A stretch of DNA of 64,000 nt. Source: UBA2588 sp002339805. Its GTDB lineage: Bacteria > Chloroflexota > Dehalococcoidia > Lucifugimonadales > UBA3495. Below, one piece after another: positions 34,200 to 42,365 of the stretch. The DNA is taken from NCBI GenBank assembly GCA_045562555.1, contig JBJKVO010000015.1:1-64000 (forward strand), read 5' to 3'. A program made the position numbers and the translations under genes. Position 1 is the first letter of the stretch. Each line of letters starts with the position of its first letter. A model generated the notes under the pieces. It was given only the letters and a program-made list of their open reading frames with translations. It did not search any database and was not told where the DNA came from.

Positions 34200-35432
34200 A
34201 TGATTAGTTTGGCTGTTAGTTTGATATACAAAAAAATTTGCAGCCAAACCGTATTTGCCATTTTTCTCATAAGCTGTGTCTCGTGTCTTGTAGACTTAGA
34301 AAATACAGTCTCACAAAATACCGCACCTCCCACTAATTTAGAAAAACACATTCCACAAGAAATTAAATTAGAAGTCATAACACCAACTGGCGTGCCAACC
34401 CCAAGTCCTACTACTTCACCCATACCTACACCTAAAACTACTGATACACCAATTCCTGTGCCCACTGTACCTCCCACTAGTATCCCAACCCCAATACCTA
34501 TCCCAATACAAACAGCTCCGACTGTTGAGCCCTCTGAAACCCCGCAAGCAAACGCCGCATTTATAATCACGATAGCGATTGAACAAAATCAACCGTCCCC
34601 TGATATAAATGCCAAACTAGTGGGAGTAAAAAACAAAGACAATTCTTACTGGGTAGATATAGAAATGAAATCTACTGTAGAAACGTTTGATAAAGTAGTA
34701 AAAAAGGTAATAATTGATGATTCATTTGAATATGTAGTCCGTCTATCAAAATACAATACAAATTCTTTCATTGGTCAATTCAACATTGACGATCATCTTC
34801 TAAAAGAAAAAACTCTAAAATGGGTTATCGATAATCTAGATGTAAGAATAGAAAATTTTCCAGAACGAGTCGCTTGCACCGGTAGCATGAGGCCAATTAT
34901 ATATTGTGGTGATCTAGTAAAATACGAACCCGCAAATCATGGAGAGGAACTAAAAGTGGGTGATATTGTTACATTCAGACAGTTAGTATCTGATATAGAT
35001 GCGTCTACTGAATGCCCTGTTTATGATGATGTAATCACAATCATCGAAGGATACATAATTCATAGAATAGTGCAAGTTTTGCCGAGCTATAACGTTACTC
35101 GTTACATGACTAGAGGAGACAATAATCCAGAACAAGATTCCTGTCTTGTCAAAGAAGAACATGTAATTCAGAGGGTCACCGAAATAATACCTAGATACTA
35201 TGTAACAAACGATTTGGAATATGATTTCAACCAAAGTACTCACCAAAATTTACTCGAAGAAAGAAATATATTAATGGCAGATTACAGATTGGCACTTGCT
35301 GAATACAATACTAGCAGAGGCAAAGGTGCAGCAGAATCATTAACAAGTATAATATATCAACTCGAAACAAATCTAACGTCTATGCAGCAAGCTCAACAAG
35401 CCATATATGATGCAGTGTTTTGGGAAGATTAG
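34200..35432 (+). CDS. Exported Ser/His S26-type signal-peptidase-like lipoprotein
   Basis: The 410 residues begin with a hydrophobic export segment ending at a possible lipobox (VFAIFLISC). A linker rich in Pro/Thr/Ile follows (about 60-120), then a domain with signal-peptidase motifs CTGSMRPIIYCGDLV (Ser229), VGDIVTFRQ, IIHRIVQVL (His288) and MTRGDNNPEQD (Asp307). The His rather than Lys partner is the pattern of the SipW/endoplasmic-reticulum S26B group. The tail (365-410) looks coiled-coil. No membrane span adjoins the catalytic domain, so it would act outside the cell. Confidence 0.7.
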   Translation: MISLAVSLIYKKICSQTVFAIFLISCVSCLVDLENTVSQNTAPPTNLEKHIPQEIKLEVITPTGVPTPSPTTSPIPTPKTTDTPIPVPTVPPTSIPTPIPIPIQTAPTVEPSETPQANAAFIITIAIEQNQPSPDINAKLVGVKNKDNSYWVDIEMKSTVETFDKVVKKVIIDDSFEYVVRLSKYNTNSFIGQFNIDDHLLKEKTLKWVIDNLDVRIENFPERVACTGSMRPIIYCGDLVKYEPANHGEELKVGDIVTFRQLVSDIDASTECPVYDDVITIIEGYIIHRIVQVLPSYNVTRYMTRGDNNPEQDSCLVKEEHVIQRVTEIIPRYYVTNDLEYDFNQSTHQNLLEERNILMADYRLALAEYNTSRGKGAAESLTSIIYQLETNLTSMQQAQQAIYDAVFWED

Positions 35433-35444
35433 GAGGAATTTAAC

Positions 35445-35774
35445 ATGAAATACTTCAAAGAAACTTCAGACAGAAAATTCAAGGAACTCGCAGAAGGGGC
35501 CCGTACCCAAACGTTCTGGGGAGACAACATTCTCTTGTCGTTAGTTACTATAGACAGTAACAGTGAAGTCCCCTGGCATACCCACCCACATGAACAAGCA
35601 GGAATCTTGGTAGAAGGTGAATTAGAAATGGGTATCGGAGATGAAGTAAAAATCCTTCACCCAGGTGACATGTACATCATCCCAGGTGATTTAGAACATT
35701 ACGCAAAAACTTCATCAATAGCCGCCGTGGCTTTAGACATATTTAGCCCAGTCAGAGAGGAATTTAAATATTAG
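35445..35774 (+). CDS. Cupin domain protein
   Basis: A 109-residue single-domain cupin. The metal ligands are visible: WHTHPHEQAGILVEGELEMGIG gives His, His and Glu, and the second motif PGDMYIIPGDLEHYAK gives His. Such small cupins bind a divalent metal and act as isomerases, oxygenases or sensors. AGGAGG precedes the ATG. Its stop is 3 bases from the convergent GGT stop. Confidence 0.88.
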   Translation: MKYFKETSDRKFKELAEGARTQTFWGDNILLSLVTIDSNSEVPWHTHPHEQAGILVEGELEMGIGDEVKILHPGDMYIIPGDLEHYAKTSSIAAVALDIFSPVREEFKY

Positions 35775-35777
35775 CCC

Positions 35778-37370
35778 TTACCAGCCTACTACACATCCAT
35801 CTTTTCTAGGCTCGGAACCTCCACTCAGTACTCCTGTTTCAGGATTTCGCATAATCACTTGTGCCCCGCCCATTCCAACACGGGCATGACCTGATATTAA
35901 TTGTATGTTATGTCCCATTTTACGAAGAGATTCAACAATACTCGGGTCAATGCCTTCTTCTAAGAAGACACCAGAAGGAGAAACCATAAATCGAAGAGCA
36001 TTGATAGCTTTTTGGACATCCATACCGTGATCCACTATATCGCTTACTATTTGCAAGTGCGCTTGAGGTTGCATGTAACCACCCATAATGCCATAGCATA
36101 AAAACAGATCATCTCCTTTAGTCGCCATAGCAGGAATAATAGTATGAAATGGTCTCTTGTTTGGCTCTAATGCATTGAGATGATCTTTTTCTAATTCAAA
36201 CAAAGAACCTCGATTCTGCAATACGATTCCTGTCTCAGGAACTACTAGGCCACTCCCAAAATTAGTAAAAATACTATTAATAAAAGAGCATGCGTTACCG
36301 TCTTTATCAACGCAAGATATATAAACAGTGTCGCCATCCTTCATCACATCACCGTATGGTACATCCTGCATAGCCTTATTAGGATCAATCAACGCTCGCC
36401 TTTTTGCAGCATATGCTTTGGACATCAACACATCCGTAGGAACATCAGACACTCTAGGGTCTGCGACGTATTTGCCCGCATCAGCAAATGATAATCGGAC
36501 TGCTTCAATCATATGGTGATAGGCCTCTACGGACTGAGCTCCCATGCCTGCAATATCGAATTCTTCAACTATATTCATTGCTTCTAATGCAACAATACCT
36601 TGTCCAGCAGGAGGACATTCCCAACATGTGACTCCTCTATAATCAGTGCTTATAGCTTCATCCCAATCAGAATGATGATTCTTCAAATCTGATTCTGTAA
36701 CCCATCCACCAAGTTGTTGGACGTAATCTGAAATCTTCTTGGCAATCTCTCCAGTATAGAACGCCTCTGATCCTCCTTCCGCTATAGCTTGAAGAGTCTT
36801 ACCCAAGGTAGGCAATTTAACAAAATCTCCTTCATTTGGACCTTTACCTGAAAATAAAAATTCATTTCCTGAAGGATACTGAGCTAATTTGTCTAATTGA
36901 CCCTTCCATTGATAGGAAATTATGTCTGAGACGGCAAATCCGTTAATCGCATAATCAATAGCAGGTTTCAGAACTTCTTGTAAGGTCATATTTCCATACT
37001 CATTCATGATTGTTTCCCAACCATCAACAGTACCGGGGACAGATACAGAGTATGGTCCTATATCAGGCAGTTTATTAAATCCTTTAGATTTAAGTTCTTC
37101 AATAGATGCCCCGGAACCTGATCTACCACTTCCGTTCAAAGAAACTACTTTTTTAGTATCGGCCATTCTTACAAGAGCGAACATGTCGCCACCTATTCCA
37201 GTAGATTCTGGTTCCACCACATTTAATACTGCAGCAGCAGCTACACAAGCATCGATAGCATTTCCGCCATCAAACAATACTTTTAATCCCGCTATAGCCG
37301 CCAAAGGCTGACTGGTAGCTATCATTCCGTTGTTGCCATGAACAGTAGATCTTCTAGAATCGAAAAACAT
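35778..37370 (-). CDS. Gamma-glutamyltranspeptidase family protein
   Basis: An Ntn-hydrolase precursor of 530 residues. The start HGNNGMIATSQPLAAIAGLKVLFDGGNAIDACVAAAAVLNVVEPESTGIGGDMFALV and the autoprocessing site before the threonine nucleophile in DGDTVYISCVDKDGNACSFI are diagnostic. Later NSIFTNFGSG and HTIIPAM agree. No signal peptide is visible, so it may be cytoplasmic, as in the GGT-like amide hydrolase group (cephalosporin-acylase-like or related), rather than a secreted glutathione hydrolase. Confidence 0.9.
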   Translation of the reverse strand: MFFDSRRSTVHGNNGMIATSQPLAAIAGLKVLFDGGNAIDACVAAAAVLNVVEPESTGIGGDMFALVRMADTKKVVSLNGSGRSGSGASIEELKSKGFNKLPDIGPYSVSVPGTVDGWETIMNEYGNMTLQEVLKPAIDYAINGFAVSDIISYQWKGQLDKLAQYPSGNEFLFSGKGPNEGDFVKLPTLGKTLQAIAEGGSEAFYTGEIAKKISDYVQQLGGWVTESDLKNHHSDWDEAISTDYRGVTCWECPPAGQGIVALEAMNIVEEFDIAGMGAQSVEAYHHMIEAVRLSFADAGKYVADPRVSDVPTDVLMSKAYAAKRRALIDPNKAMQDVPYGDVMKDGDTVYISCVDKDGNACSFINSIFTNFGSGLVVPETGIVLQNRGSLFELEKDHLNALEPNKRPFHTIIPAMATKGDDLFLCYGIMGGYMQPQAHLQIVSDIVDHGMDVQKAINALRFMVSPSGVFLEEGIDPSIVESLRKMGHNIQLISGHARVGMGGAQVIMRNPETGVLSGGSEPRKDGCVVGW

Positions 37371-37412
37371 CTATACCCTCTCATCGATAGTGCGCACAAT
37401 ATTGATTCCCAA

Positions 37413-37441
37413 TTGCGCCCACCTATATTTGCGTATATTAT
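37413..37441 (+). promoter_or_regulatory. Likely peroxiredoxin promoter
   Basis: TTGCGC (37413-37418) and TATTAT (37436-37441) are spaced 17 bases and lie 39 bases before the peroxiredoxin ATG. The intergenic region is divergent with the GGT gene. Confidence 0.45.
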
Positions 37442-37479
37442 AGCCCTACCAACTAAGAATATCATTATAGGAGTTCAGC

Positions 37480-37953
37480 ATGGCCATAACAGTAGGACAA
37501 CAAGCGCCCCAATTCACACTTTACGATACAGATAAAAATCAAGTCTCATTAAGTGACTTTAAAGGAGAAAACGTAATACTCAGTTTTTTCCCTGGTGCAT
37601 TTACGGGAGTATGTAACACTATGGCTTGCACTTTGAATGATAGGTCTAGTGACTTCAATTCACTTAATGCGAAAGTATTAGCTGTAAGCGTCGACTCCAT
37701 CTTCTCGCAGCAAGTATGGAAAGAACAAAACGGTATGAATTACACCGTATTGAGTGACTATAATCGAGAAGTTGTAAAATCATACGACGTCATTTGGGAA
37801 AATCTAGCCGCCTTAGAAGGATACAACACTGCCAACCGAGCCGTATTCATAATAAACGGAGAAGGATCTGTAGCATATGCGTGGATTGCTCCTAATCCCG
37901 GGGTTGAACCAGATTATGACGAAATCGTAGCTACTCTAGGAACATTAAACTAA
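37480..37953 (+). CDS. Peroxiredoxin (AhpC/TSA, BCP-like)
   Basis: It reduces peroxides with a reactive cysteine. The 157 residues read APQFTLYDTDKNQVSLSDFKGENVILSFFPGAFTGVCNTMACTLND, in which the FTGVC cysteine is peroxidatic and the cysteine five residues later may resolve. Then VLAVSVDS and YTVLSDYNREVVKSYDV complete the thioredoxin-like fold. An AGGAG site precedes the ATG, and a HAD gene follows after 16 bases. Confidence 0.93.
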   Translation: MAITVGQQAPQFTLYDTDKNQVSLSDFKGENVILSFFPGAFTGVCNTMACTLNDRSSDFNSLNAKVLAVSVDSIFSQQVWKEQNGMNYTVLSDYNREVVKSYDVIWENLAALEGYNTANRAVFIINGEGSVAYAWIAPNPGVEPDYDEIVATLGTLN

Positions 37954-37969
37954 ATTACGAGGTACATGT

Positions 37970-38689
37970 ATGCCAGACAATAATAACCAGCAAGCTTTTA
38001 TATTTGATGTATTTGGTACAGTCGTTAATTGGAGAGGAAGCATAATTGCTCAAGGCGAAAATTTTGGAGCAAAATATAATATTCAAACTGACTGGGCCGC
38101 ATTTGCTGACAAATGGCGAGGAAAATACCAACCATTTATGGACAAGGTCAGAAATGAAGAGATACCTTGGACAAATCTAGATGCATTACACAGGATGGCT
38201 CTGATTGAGCTCTTAGAAGAACTTGAGATACACAATCTTTCCGATAATCAAATAGAAGAATTGCTTTATTTCTGGCATAACTTAAAACCATGGTCAGACA
38301 CTGTAGCAGGGCTATATCGTCTTAAAAACAAATATATAATTGCTCCCATGTCTAACGGCAATATTCGCCTGATGACAGACATGGCAAAAAACGGGAATAT
38401 GCCGTGGGACTGTATATTAGGTGCAGAGGTTGCAAAGCATTACAAACCGCACCCAAGAAGCTACTTGACTGCTGTTGAACTTCTAGGACTTACGCCTGAC
38501 CAAGTGGTAATGACAGCTGCTCATGAAAGAGACTTATTAGCAGCTCAAAAAGTCGGGCTTAAGACCGCATTTGTAGCGAGACCAATGGAATTTGGAACCT
38601 TGAATACGAATCTGCCCGACCCACAAAATCACCCGTTTGATTTCTATGCTACAAGTTTCGTGGATCTAGCTGGACAAGTTGGAGCATAA
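37970..38689 (+). CDS. Haloacid dehalogenase type II-like HAD hydrolase
   Basis: The 239 residues show HAD motif I AFIFDVFGTVVNWRGS (catalytic Asp), the helical cap, motif II MSNGNI, and motif III with KHYKPHPRSYLTAVELLGL and a terminal TAAHERDLLAAQKVGLKTAFVARP. This arrangement is typical of (S)-2-haloacid dehalogenases (L-DEX type), although many relatives are phosphatases. It converges on the luciferase-like gene, with the stops three bases apart. Confidence 0.87.
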   Translation: MPDNNNQQAFIFDVFGTVVNWRGSIIAQGENFGAKYNIQTDWAAFADKWRGKYQPFMDKVRNEEIPWTNLDALHRMALIELLEELEIHNLSDNQIEELLYFWHNLKPWSDTVAGLYRLKNKYIIAPMSNGNIRLMTDMAKNGNMPWDCILGAEVAKHYKPHPRSYLTAVELLGLTPDQVVMTAAHERDLLAAQKVGLKTAFVARPMEFGTLNTNLPDPQNHPFDFYATSFVDLAGQVGA

Positions 38690-38692
38690 GGT

Positions 38693-39721
38693 CTAGGAGG
38701 CTTCAACTAACCCGCACGTATCAGCCACCAACTGATAGGAATACTCGCGTTCTTGATATCCGTGGCATATCGTAACGATGCTGAGATCCTTAGTCTGATA
38801 GTCTCCAGATATCTTTTCTAAAGCCTTTTTAACAGTAGAAGGACTACCATCCACACAATTTTTAGCATAATTCTGTACAAATTCCAGTTCATCAATCATA
38901 TATTGGTAATTAGACGCAAATTCAGGAGAAGGTATGCCTTTGGCTCTTCCGGTTATAGAAAATAACCTACCCAAATTTCTTGATGCGGCTAGACGCCTAG
39001 CCTCTTCATCAGTATCAGCACATAGCACATGTACTCCTACATTCACCAATGGTTCTGGCAGAAAATCTGAAGCTACGAAATTCTTACGATAAGCATCTAC
39101 TATCATCGGACCTTCTGAAGATCCCATACCAAAAAAATGTGCATATGCAAAAGGAAGTCCCATCTGAGCTGCCATGAAAGCACTTTCATACTTCGAGCCT
39201 AACAACCAAACTTTAGGCACGGTATCTCCTTTGTGCCCAACTGTGACATTACTAAAAAGATTATCGTCTGTATGCTGGTCTGTTAGATAGTTAAGGACAT
39301 CTGAAACTTGTTTGGGATAATGTTGCGGGCCTGTAGGAGGAGAAGGGAAGGAGAGAGCTGATGCGGTAACCTGATCACTTCCTGGAGCCCTTCCGAGTCC
39401 CAATTCTATTCTTCCGGGAAAGAATAAATTCAACATATTAAATACTTCTGCAACTTTGAAAGCACTATAATGGGTCAACATGACTCCTCCGCTCCCAACG
39501 TTAATCGTTTTAGTATTTGCAGCTATTTGACCAATCAAAATCTCAGGGGCGTTACCTGCAAAATTCGCAATGTTGTGATGTTCTGCTACCCAATATCTGG
39601 AATACCCAAACCTCTCAGCAGCTTTTGCTAAAGCCACCGTCTCATTTAATGCATCAGAAGCAGATCCGTCCATTCTAATTGGTGACTGATCCACAACACT
39701 TAATTTCAAATTCGCACTCAT
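38693..39721 (-). CDS. Luciferase-like (LLM-class) flavin-dependent oxidoreductase
   Basis: The 342-residue TIM-barrel flavoenzyme begins LKLSVVDQSPIRMDGSASDALNETVALAKAAERFGYSRYWVAEHHNIANFAGNAPEILIGQIAA. It then has VGSGGVMLTHYSAFKVAEVFNMLNLFFPGRIELGLGRAPG, the classic MsnO8/LuxA-like sequence. Members use FMNH2 or F420 for oxidation of diverse substrates, so no specific reaction can be assigned. Confidence 0.93.
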   Translation of the reverse strand: MSANLKLSVVDQSPIRMDGSASDALNETVALAKAAERFGYSRYWVAEHHNIANFAGNAPEILIGQIAANTKTINVGSGGVMLTHYSAFKVAEVFNMLNLFFPGRIELGLGRAPGSDQVTASALSFPSPPTGPQHYPKQVSDVLNYLTDQHTDDNLFSNVTVGHKGDTVPKVWLLGSKYESAFMAAQMGLPFAYAHFFGMGSSEGPMIVDAYRKNFVASDFLPEPLVNVGVHVLCADTDEEARRLAASRNLGRLFSITGRAKGIPSPEFASNYQYMIDELEFVQNYAKNCVDGSPSTVKKALEKISGDYQTKDLSIVTICHGYQEREYSYQLVADTCGLVEAS

Positions 39722-40033
39722 ATTAGCCCGCCTTTATAGTCTCCATTTTACATTAATCTTGCGAAATTCACACAACTTTGGTTTTAGACTTACCAAACTA
39801 TAAACACACCGAATCCATAATCTGATTCTGCATACTGTCACTAAATCACACTCTAATTACGAAAATCGTTTAATGGCTTAATTTATCCGTAAATTAAGTC
39901 TATGAAACTCAACTGCAATGTCCTGGATGTATTGACAAATATATGATGCAGGATAATAATGGCATCGTTGTATTCCGCGATGAGCGGGGCACCTAAACAA
40001 AAAAACTAAAAAGGGTAAAGGATTTTTTTTTTT
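39722..40033. promoter_or_regulatory. Non-coding region with pst operon promoter and palindrome
   Basis: No gene was found in these 312 bases. CTTAATTTA-TCCG-TAAATTAAG at 39877-39898 is a perfect 9-bp inverted repeat, a candidate operator. TTGACA at 39932-39937 with TAATAA at 39954-39959 (spacing 16; AATAAT one base later gives 17) is a good promoter. From it a leader of about 70 bases runs to the GTG at 40034 and ends in an A/G-rich stretch and eleven T (40023-40033). A lone CTGTCAC at 39835 is a weak Pho-box half site. Confidence 0.6.
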
Positions 40034-40990
40034 GTGAAGCCTCAAGCAATGATGACGGCGACCAGTTACACTACTGCGGTCATGGCAATCATGGCCAGTT
40101 TTAGCATCATTATACTTACATCCTGCTCAAACTCACACACAGAAATCATTCAAATAACGGGCTCTAATGAGCTCACTTCCATCACTCAAGCATTATCTGA
40201 TGAGTACTACATAGCCACAGAAGGCCGAATCCAGACATCTGTTACATCTTCTAACGCCGACGAAGCATTCAAAGATCTATGTTTAGGACGAATCCATGTC
40301 GCTGCTTCATCTAGACCCATCACTGTCAATGAAATCACTCAATGCAGCGATTCAAGTATCAAAGTCGTAGAAATACCTATAGCGAGTGTACCGACTGTCG
40401 TCGTGACTCATTCAATGAACAAACAATATCCTAAATGCATGTCTAACGAAGAGATGAAAGACTTATGGAACGGAACAAGCGATCTGGGACTGACCTTGTA
40501 TAGACCAGAAAACAATTCGGACCTTTCAAAATACCTGGATGCTCAGTTTGGCTCTAACATGGAAAATAATTCAGAAGAATTAAATAATACCCTCGAAACC
40601 ATAGTCGTCGATCTCACTAATGATACCGGCGGAATAGGTTACTTAGATTATGTGACATATAGTTTAGTAGAGGACTATCTAAACCCAATAGGTTTGCAGA
40701 GCTCCACTGAAGCATGTTCAATACCAACGCCCAGCAAAATCAACAAAGGCAAATATGACGTGCTCAATCGCACACTTTTCCTCTACTTTCGGCACGACTT
40801 GCTAAAGAAAAACTATTTATCCGGATTCGCTGAAATGACTATAAATGAATCATCAATAAATATAATTTCTAATCTTGGTTACAACACACTGGATTCAACC
40901 GTATACGCAGAGAACCGTATCCTACTAGCCGAACGGACGGCTGGATCTCGCTATACAGAAAAGAATCAAAATATAGGAGGTGCAAAATAA
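40034..40990 (+). CDS. Degenerate PstS-like substrate-binding lipoprotein
   Basis: The 318-residue protein has an export signal with a lipobox (ILTSC, Cys31) and the PstS-like opening IIQITGSNELTSITQALSDEYYIATEGRI. The phosphate loop SGTGGGMKKFC of the true PstS next door is replaced by SSNADEAFKDLC. The later GPGQDSGTFDYF ligand segment is also missing, while ASSRP, TGGIGYLDY and NRTLFLYFRHD remain recognisable. It may bind something other than phosphate or act as a sensor. The GTG lies directly after eleven T; an ATG at 40049 is the alternative start. Confidence 0.72.
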   Translation: MKPQAMMTATSYTTAVMAIMASFSIIILTSCSNSHTEIIQITGSNELTSITQALSDEYYIATEGRIQTSVTSSNADEAFKDLCLGRIHVAASSRPITVNEITQCSDSSIKVVEIPIASVPTVVVTHSMNKQYPKCMSNEEMKDLWNGTSDLGLTLYRPENNSDLSKYLDAQFGSNMENNSEELNNTLETIVVDLTNDTGGIGYLDYVTYSLVEDYLNPIGLQSSTEACSIPTPSKINKGKYDVLNRTLFLYFRHDLLKKNYLSGFAEMTINESSINIISNLGYNTLDSTVYAENRILLAERTAGSRYTEKNQNIGGAK

Positions 40991-41074
40991 TTACCGGTTT
41001 ACCCCAGGATAAACAATTTTTATCTGAGATTTATATACAAACCAAAAAATAATATTGGAGAAACTAAAAACAAA

Positions 41075-42175
41075 ATGAAAACACGTCTAAAAAGACAAAC
41101 TTTTGTAACACTAACTGCATTGATAGCTCTACTCGCTATAAGCATAGCCTGTGGAACAGAGACGCAAAATAATCAAGGATCAGAAGTAACGCCAGTAACG
41201 GCCAAAGCCCTTTCTAAAGAAAGTTCCAGTACTGCATTACCTGTCACAGAAGCAGTAAAGATAATTTCCGTAGATGGTTCCAGTACTGTATTCCCTGTCA
41301 CAGAGGCAGTAGCTGAAGAATATTACATAAAGACCAACGGAGAAATCCCAGTCACTGTTGGAGTCTCTGGTACTGGCGGAGGCATGAAAAAATTCTGCAG
41401 AGGAGAAACACACATATCTAACGCTTCTCGTCCACAAAAAGAAAAAGAAAGAATCTTATGTGAAGAAGGTGGTTTTACATCTGTTGAGCTTCCTGTAGCG
41501 ATTGACGGTTTGACCGTTGTAGTCAACAAAGAGAACGATTTCGTTGACTGCATGACTGTTGCACAATTGAATACAATCTGGGATCCATCCTCAGAAGGTA
41601 AGATTACTATGTGGAATCAAGTGGATCCTAGTTGGCCAGCAGAAAAAATGGAACTCTATGGCCCTGGTCAAGACTCAGGCACTTTTGACTACTTCACTGA
41701 AACAGTCAATGGAGAGTCACAAGCATCGAGAGGAGACTTTACAGCAAGTGAAGACGATAACGTGCTAGTGACAGGAGTTTCGGGAGATAAGTATGCCTTA
41801 GCGTACTTTGGATACGCTTACTTCGCAGAAAACGCAGATAAACTTAAAGCCATCGAAATCGTGAACGACCAAGGTAACTGCGTGGCTCCAGAAGCTGCAG
41901 CTATCAACAGTGGTGAATACAACCCCCTCTCACGCCCACTATTTATATACGTAAGAGGTGATGTTGCTACCGTCGAACCAGTCAAGAGCTTCGTAGAATT
42001 CTACTTGAGTTCAGCAGGACGAGCATTAGTAGGAGAGGTAGGTTATGTTGCATACCCTGACGAAGTTTATGAATTAGCTCTTGGAAGACTGCAGAGTGCA
42101 AACACACAACTGCTTTGGGGCGGTGACAACCCTAAATCAGGCGGAGTTCTAGAGAGACTAAAGAATAATCAATAA
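41075..42175 (+). CDS. pstS: Phosphate ABC transporter substrate-binding protein PstS
   Basis: The 366-residue lipoprotein (lipobox SIAC, Cys26) captures phosphate outside the membrane. All phosphate contacts of the family are present: VDGSSTVFPVTEAVAEEY, VGVSGTGGGMKKFC, ISNASRP and YGPGQDSGTFDYFTE. A 36-base unit at 41223-41258 is repeated with four changes at 41277-41312, so SSTALPVTEAV precedes the real SSTVFPVTEAV, adding an extra strand copy in the N-terminal linker. Ribosome site TTGGAG. Inverted repeats flank the gene. Confidence 0.95.
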   Translation: MKTRLKRQTFVTLTALIALLAISIACGTETQNNQGSEVTPVTAKALSKESSSTALPVTEAVKIISVDGSSTVFPVTEAVAEEYYIKTNGEIPVTVGVSGTGGGMKKFCRGETHISNASRPQKEKERILCEEGGFTSVELPVAIDGLTVVVNKENDFVDCMTVAQLNTIWDPSSEGKITMWNQVDPSWPAEKMELYGPGQDSGTFDYFTETVNGESQASRGDFTASEDDNVLVTGVSGDKYALAYFGYAYFAENADKLKAIEIVNDQGNCVAPEAAAINSGEYNPLSRPLFIYVRGDVATVEPVKSFVEFYLSSAGRALVGEVGYVAYPDEVYELALGRLQSANTQLLWGGDNPKSGGVLERLKNNQ

Positions 42176-42183
42176 CAAATAAA

Positions 42184-42215
42184 AAGTGGGTCCGTTTGGA
42201 GAACCGGACCCACTT
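42184..42215 (+). terminator. Stable hairpin between pstS and pstC
   Basis: AAGTGGGTCCG and CGGACCCACTT form a perfect 11-bp stem around a 10-base loop directly after the pstS stop. The trailing bases GAAATCTTT are only partly U-rich, so this is probably a leaky terminator or 3'-end stabiliser. Such hairpins allow more binding protein than permease to be made. Confidence 0.65.
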
Positions 42216-42365
42216 GAAATCTTTGGAAAGCACGCTCCTACCAGACCGCAATTCCGAAGATTTGGCACAGTGTACACTTAAAATAATGGTTTGTATATAA
42301 ATCTCAGACAAAAATTAAACAAAGACACCAACCCAGAGATAAAATGGCGCTAGGGCGCTACAATA

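Larger units (their letters stand above)
41015..42316. repeat. pstS segment bracketed by a 30-bp inverted repeat
   Basis: Positions 41015-41044 and 42287-42316 are reverse complements at 29 of 30 bases; the only difference is A at 41022 opposite the G of the second copy. They enclose pstS and its downstream hairpin and nothing else. AAAC directly abuts both outer ends (41011-41014 and 42317-42320), resembling a 4-bp target duplication, though in A-rich DNA this can be chance. No transposase or recombinase is in or near the segment. Confidence 0.75.

Noticed and set aside
34200..34570. Pro/Thr-rich stretch considered as a tandem DNA repeat
   Set aside because: The codons vary and there is no fixed period; it is a low-complexity protein linker, and the minus-strand frame there is its shadow.
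39835..39852. Possible Pho box (CTGTCAC plus a second half)
   Set aside because: Only one half resembles the PhoB consensus; the second half ATCACAC is too different.
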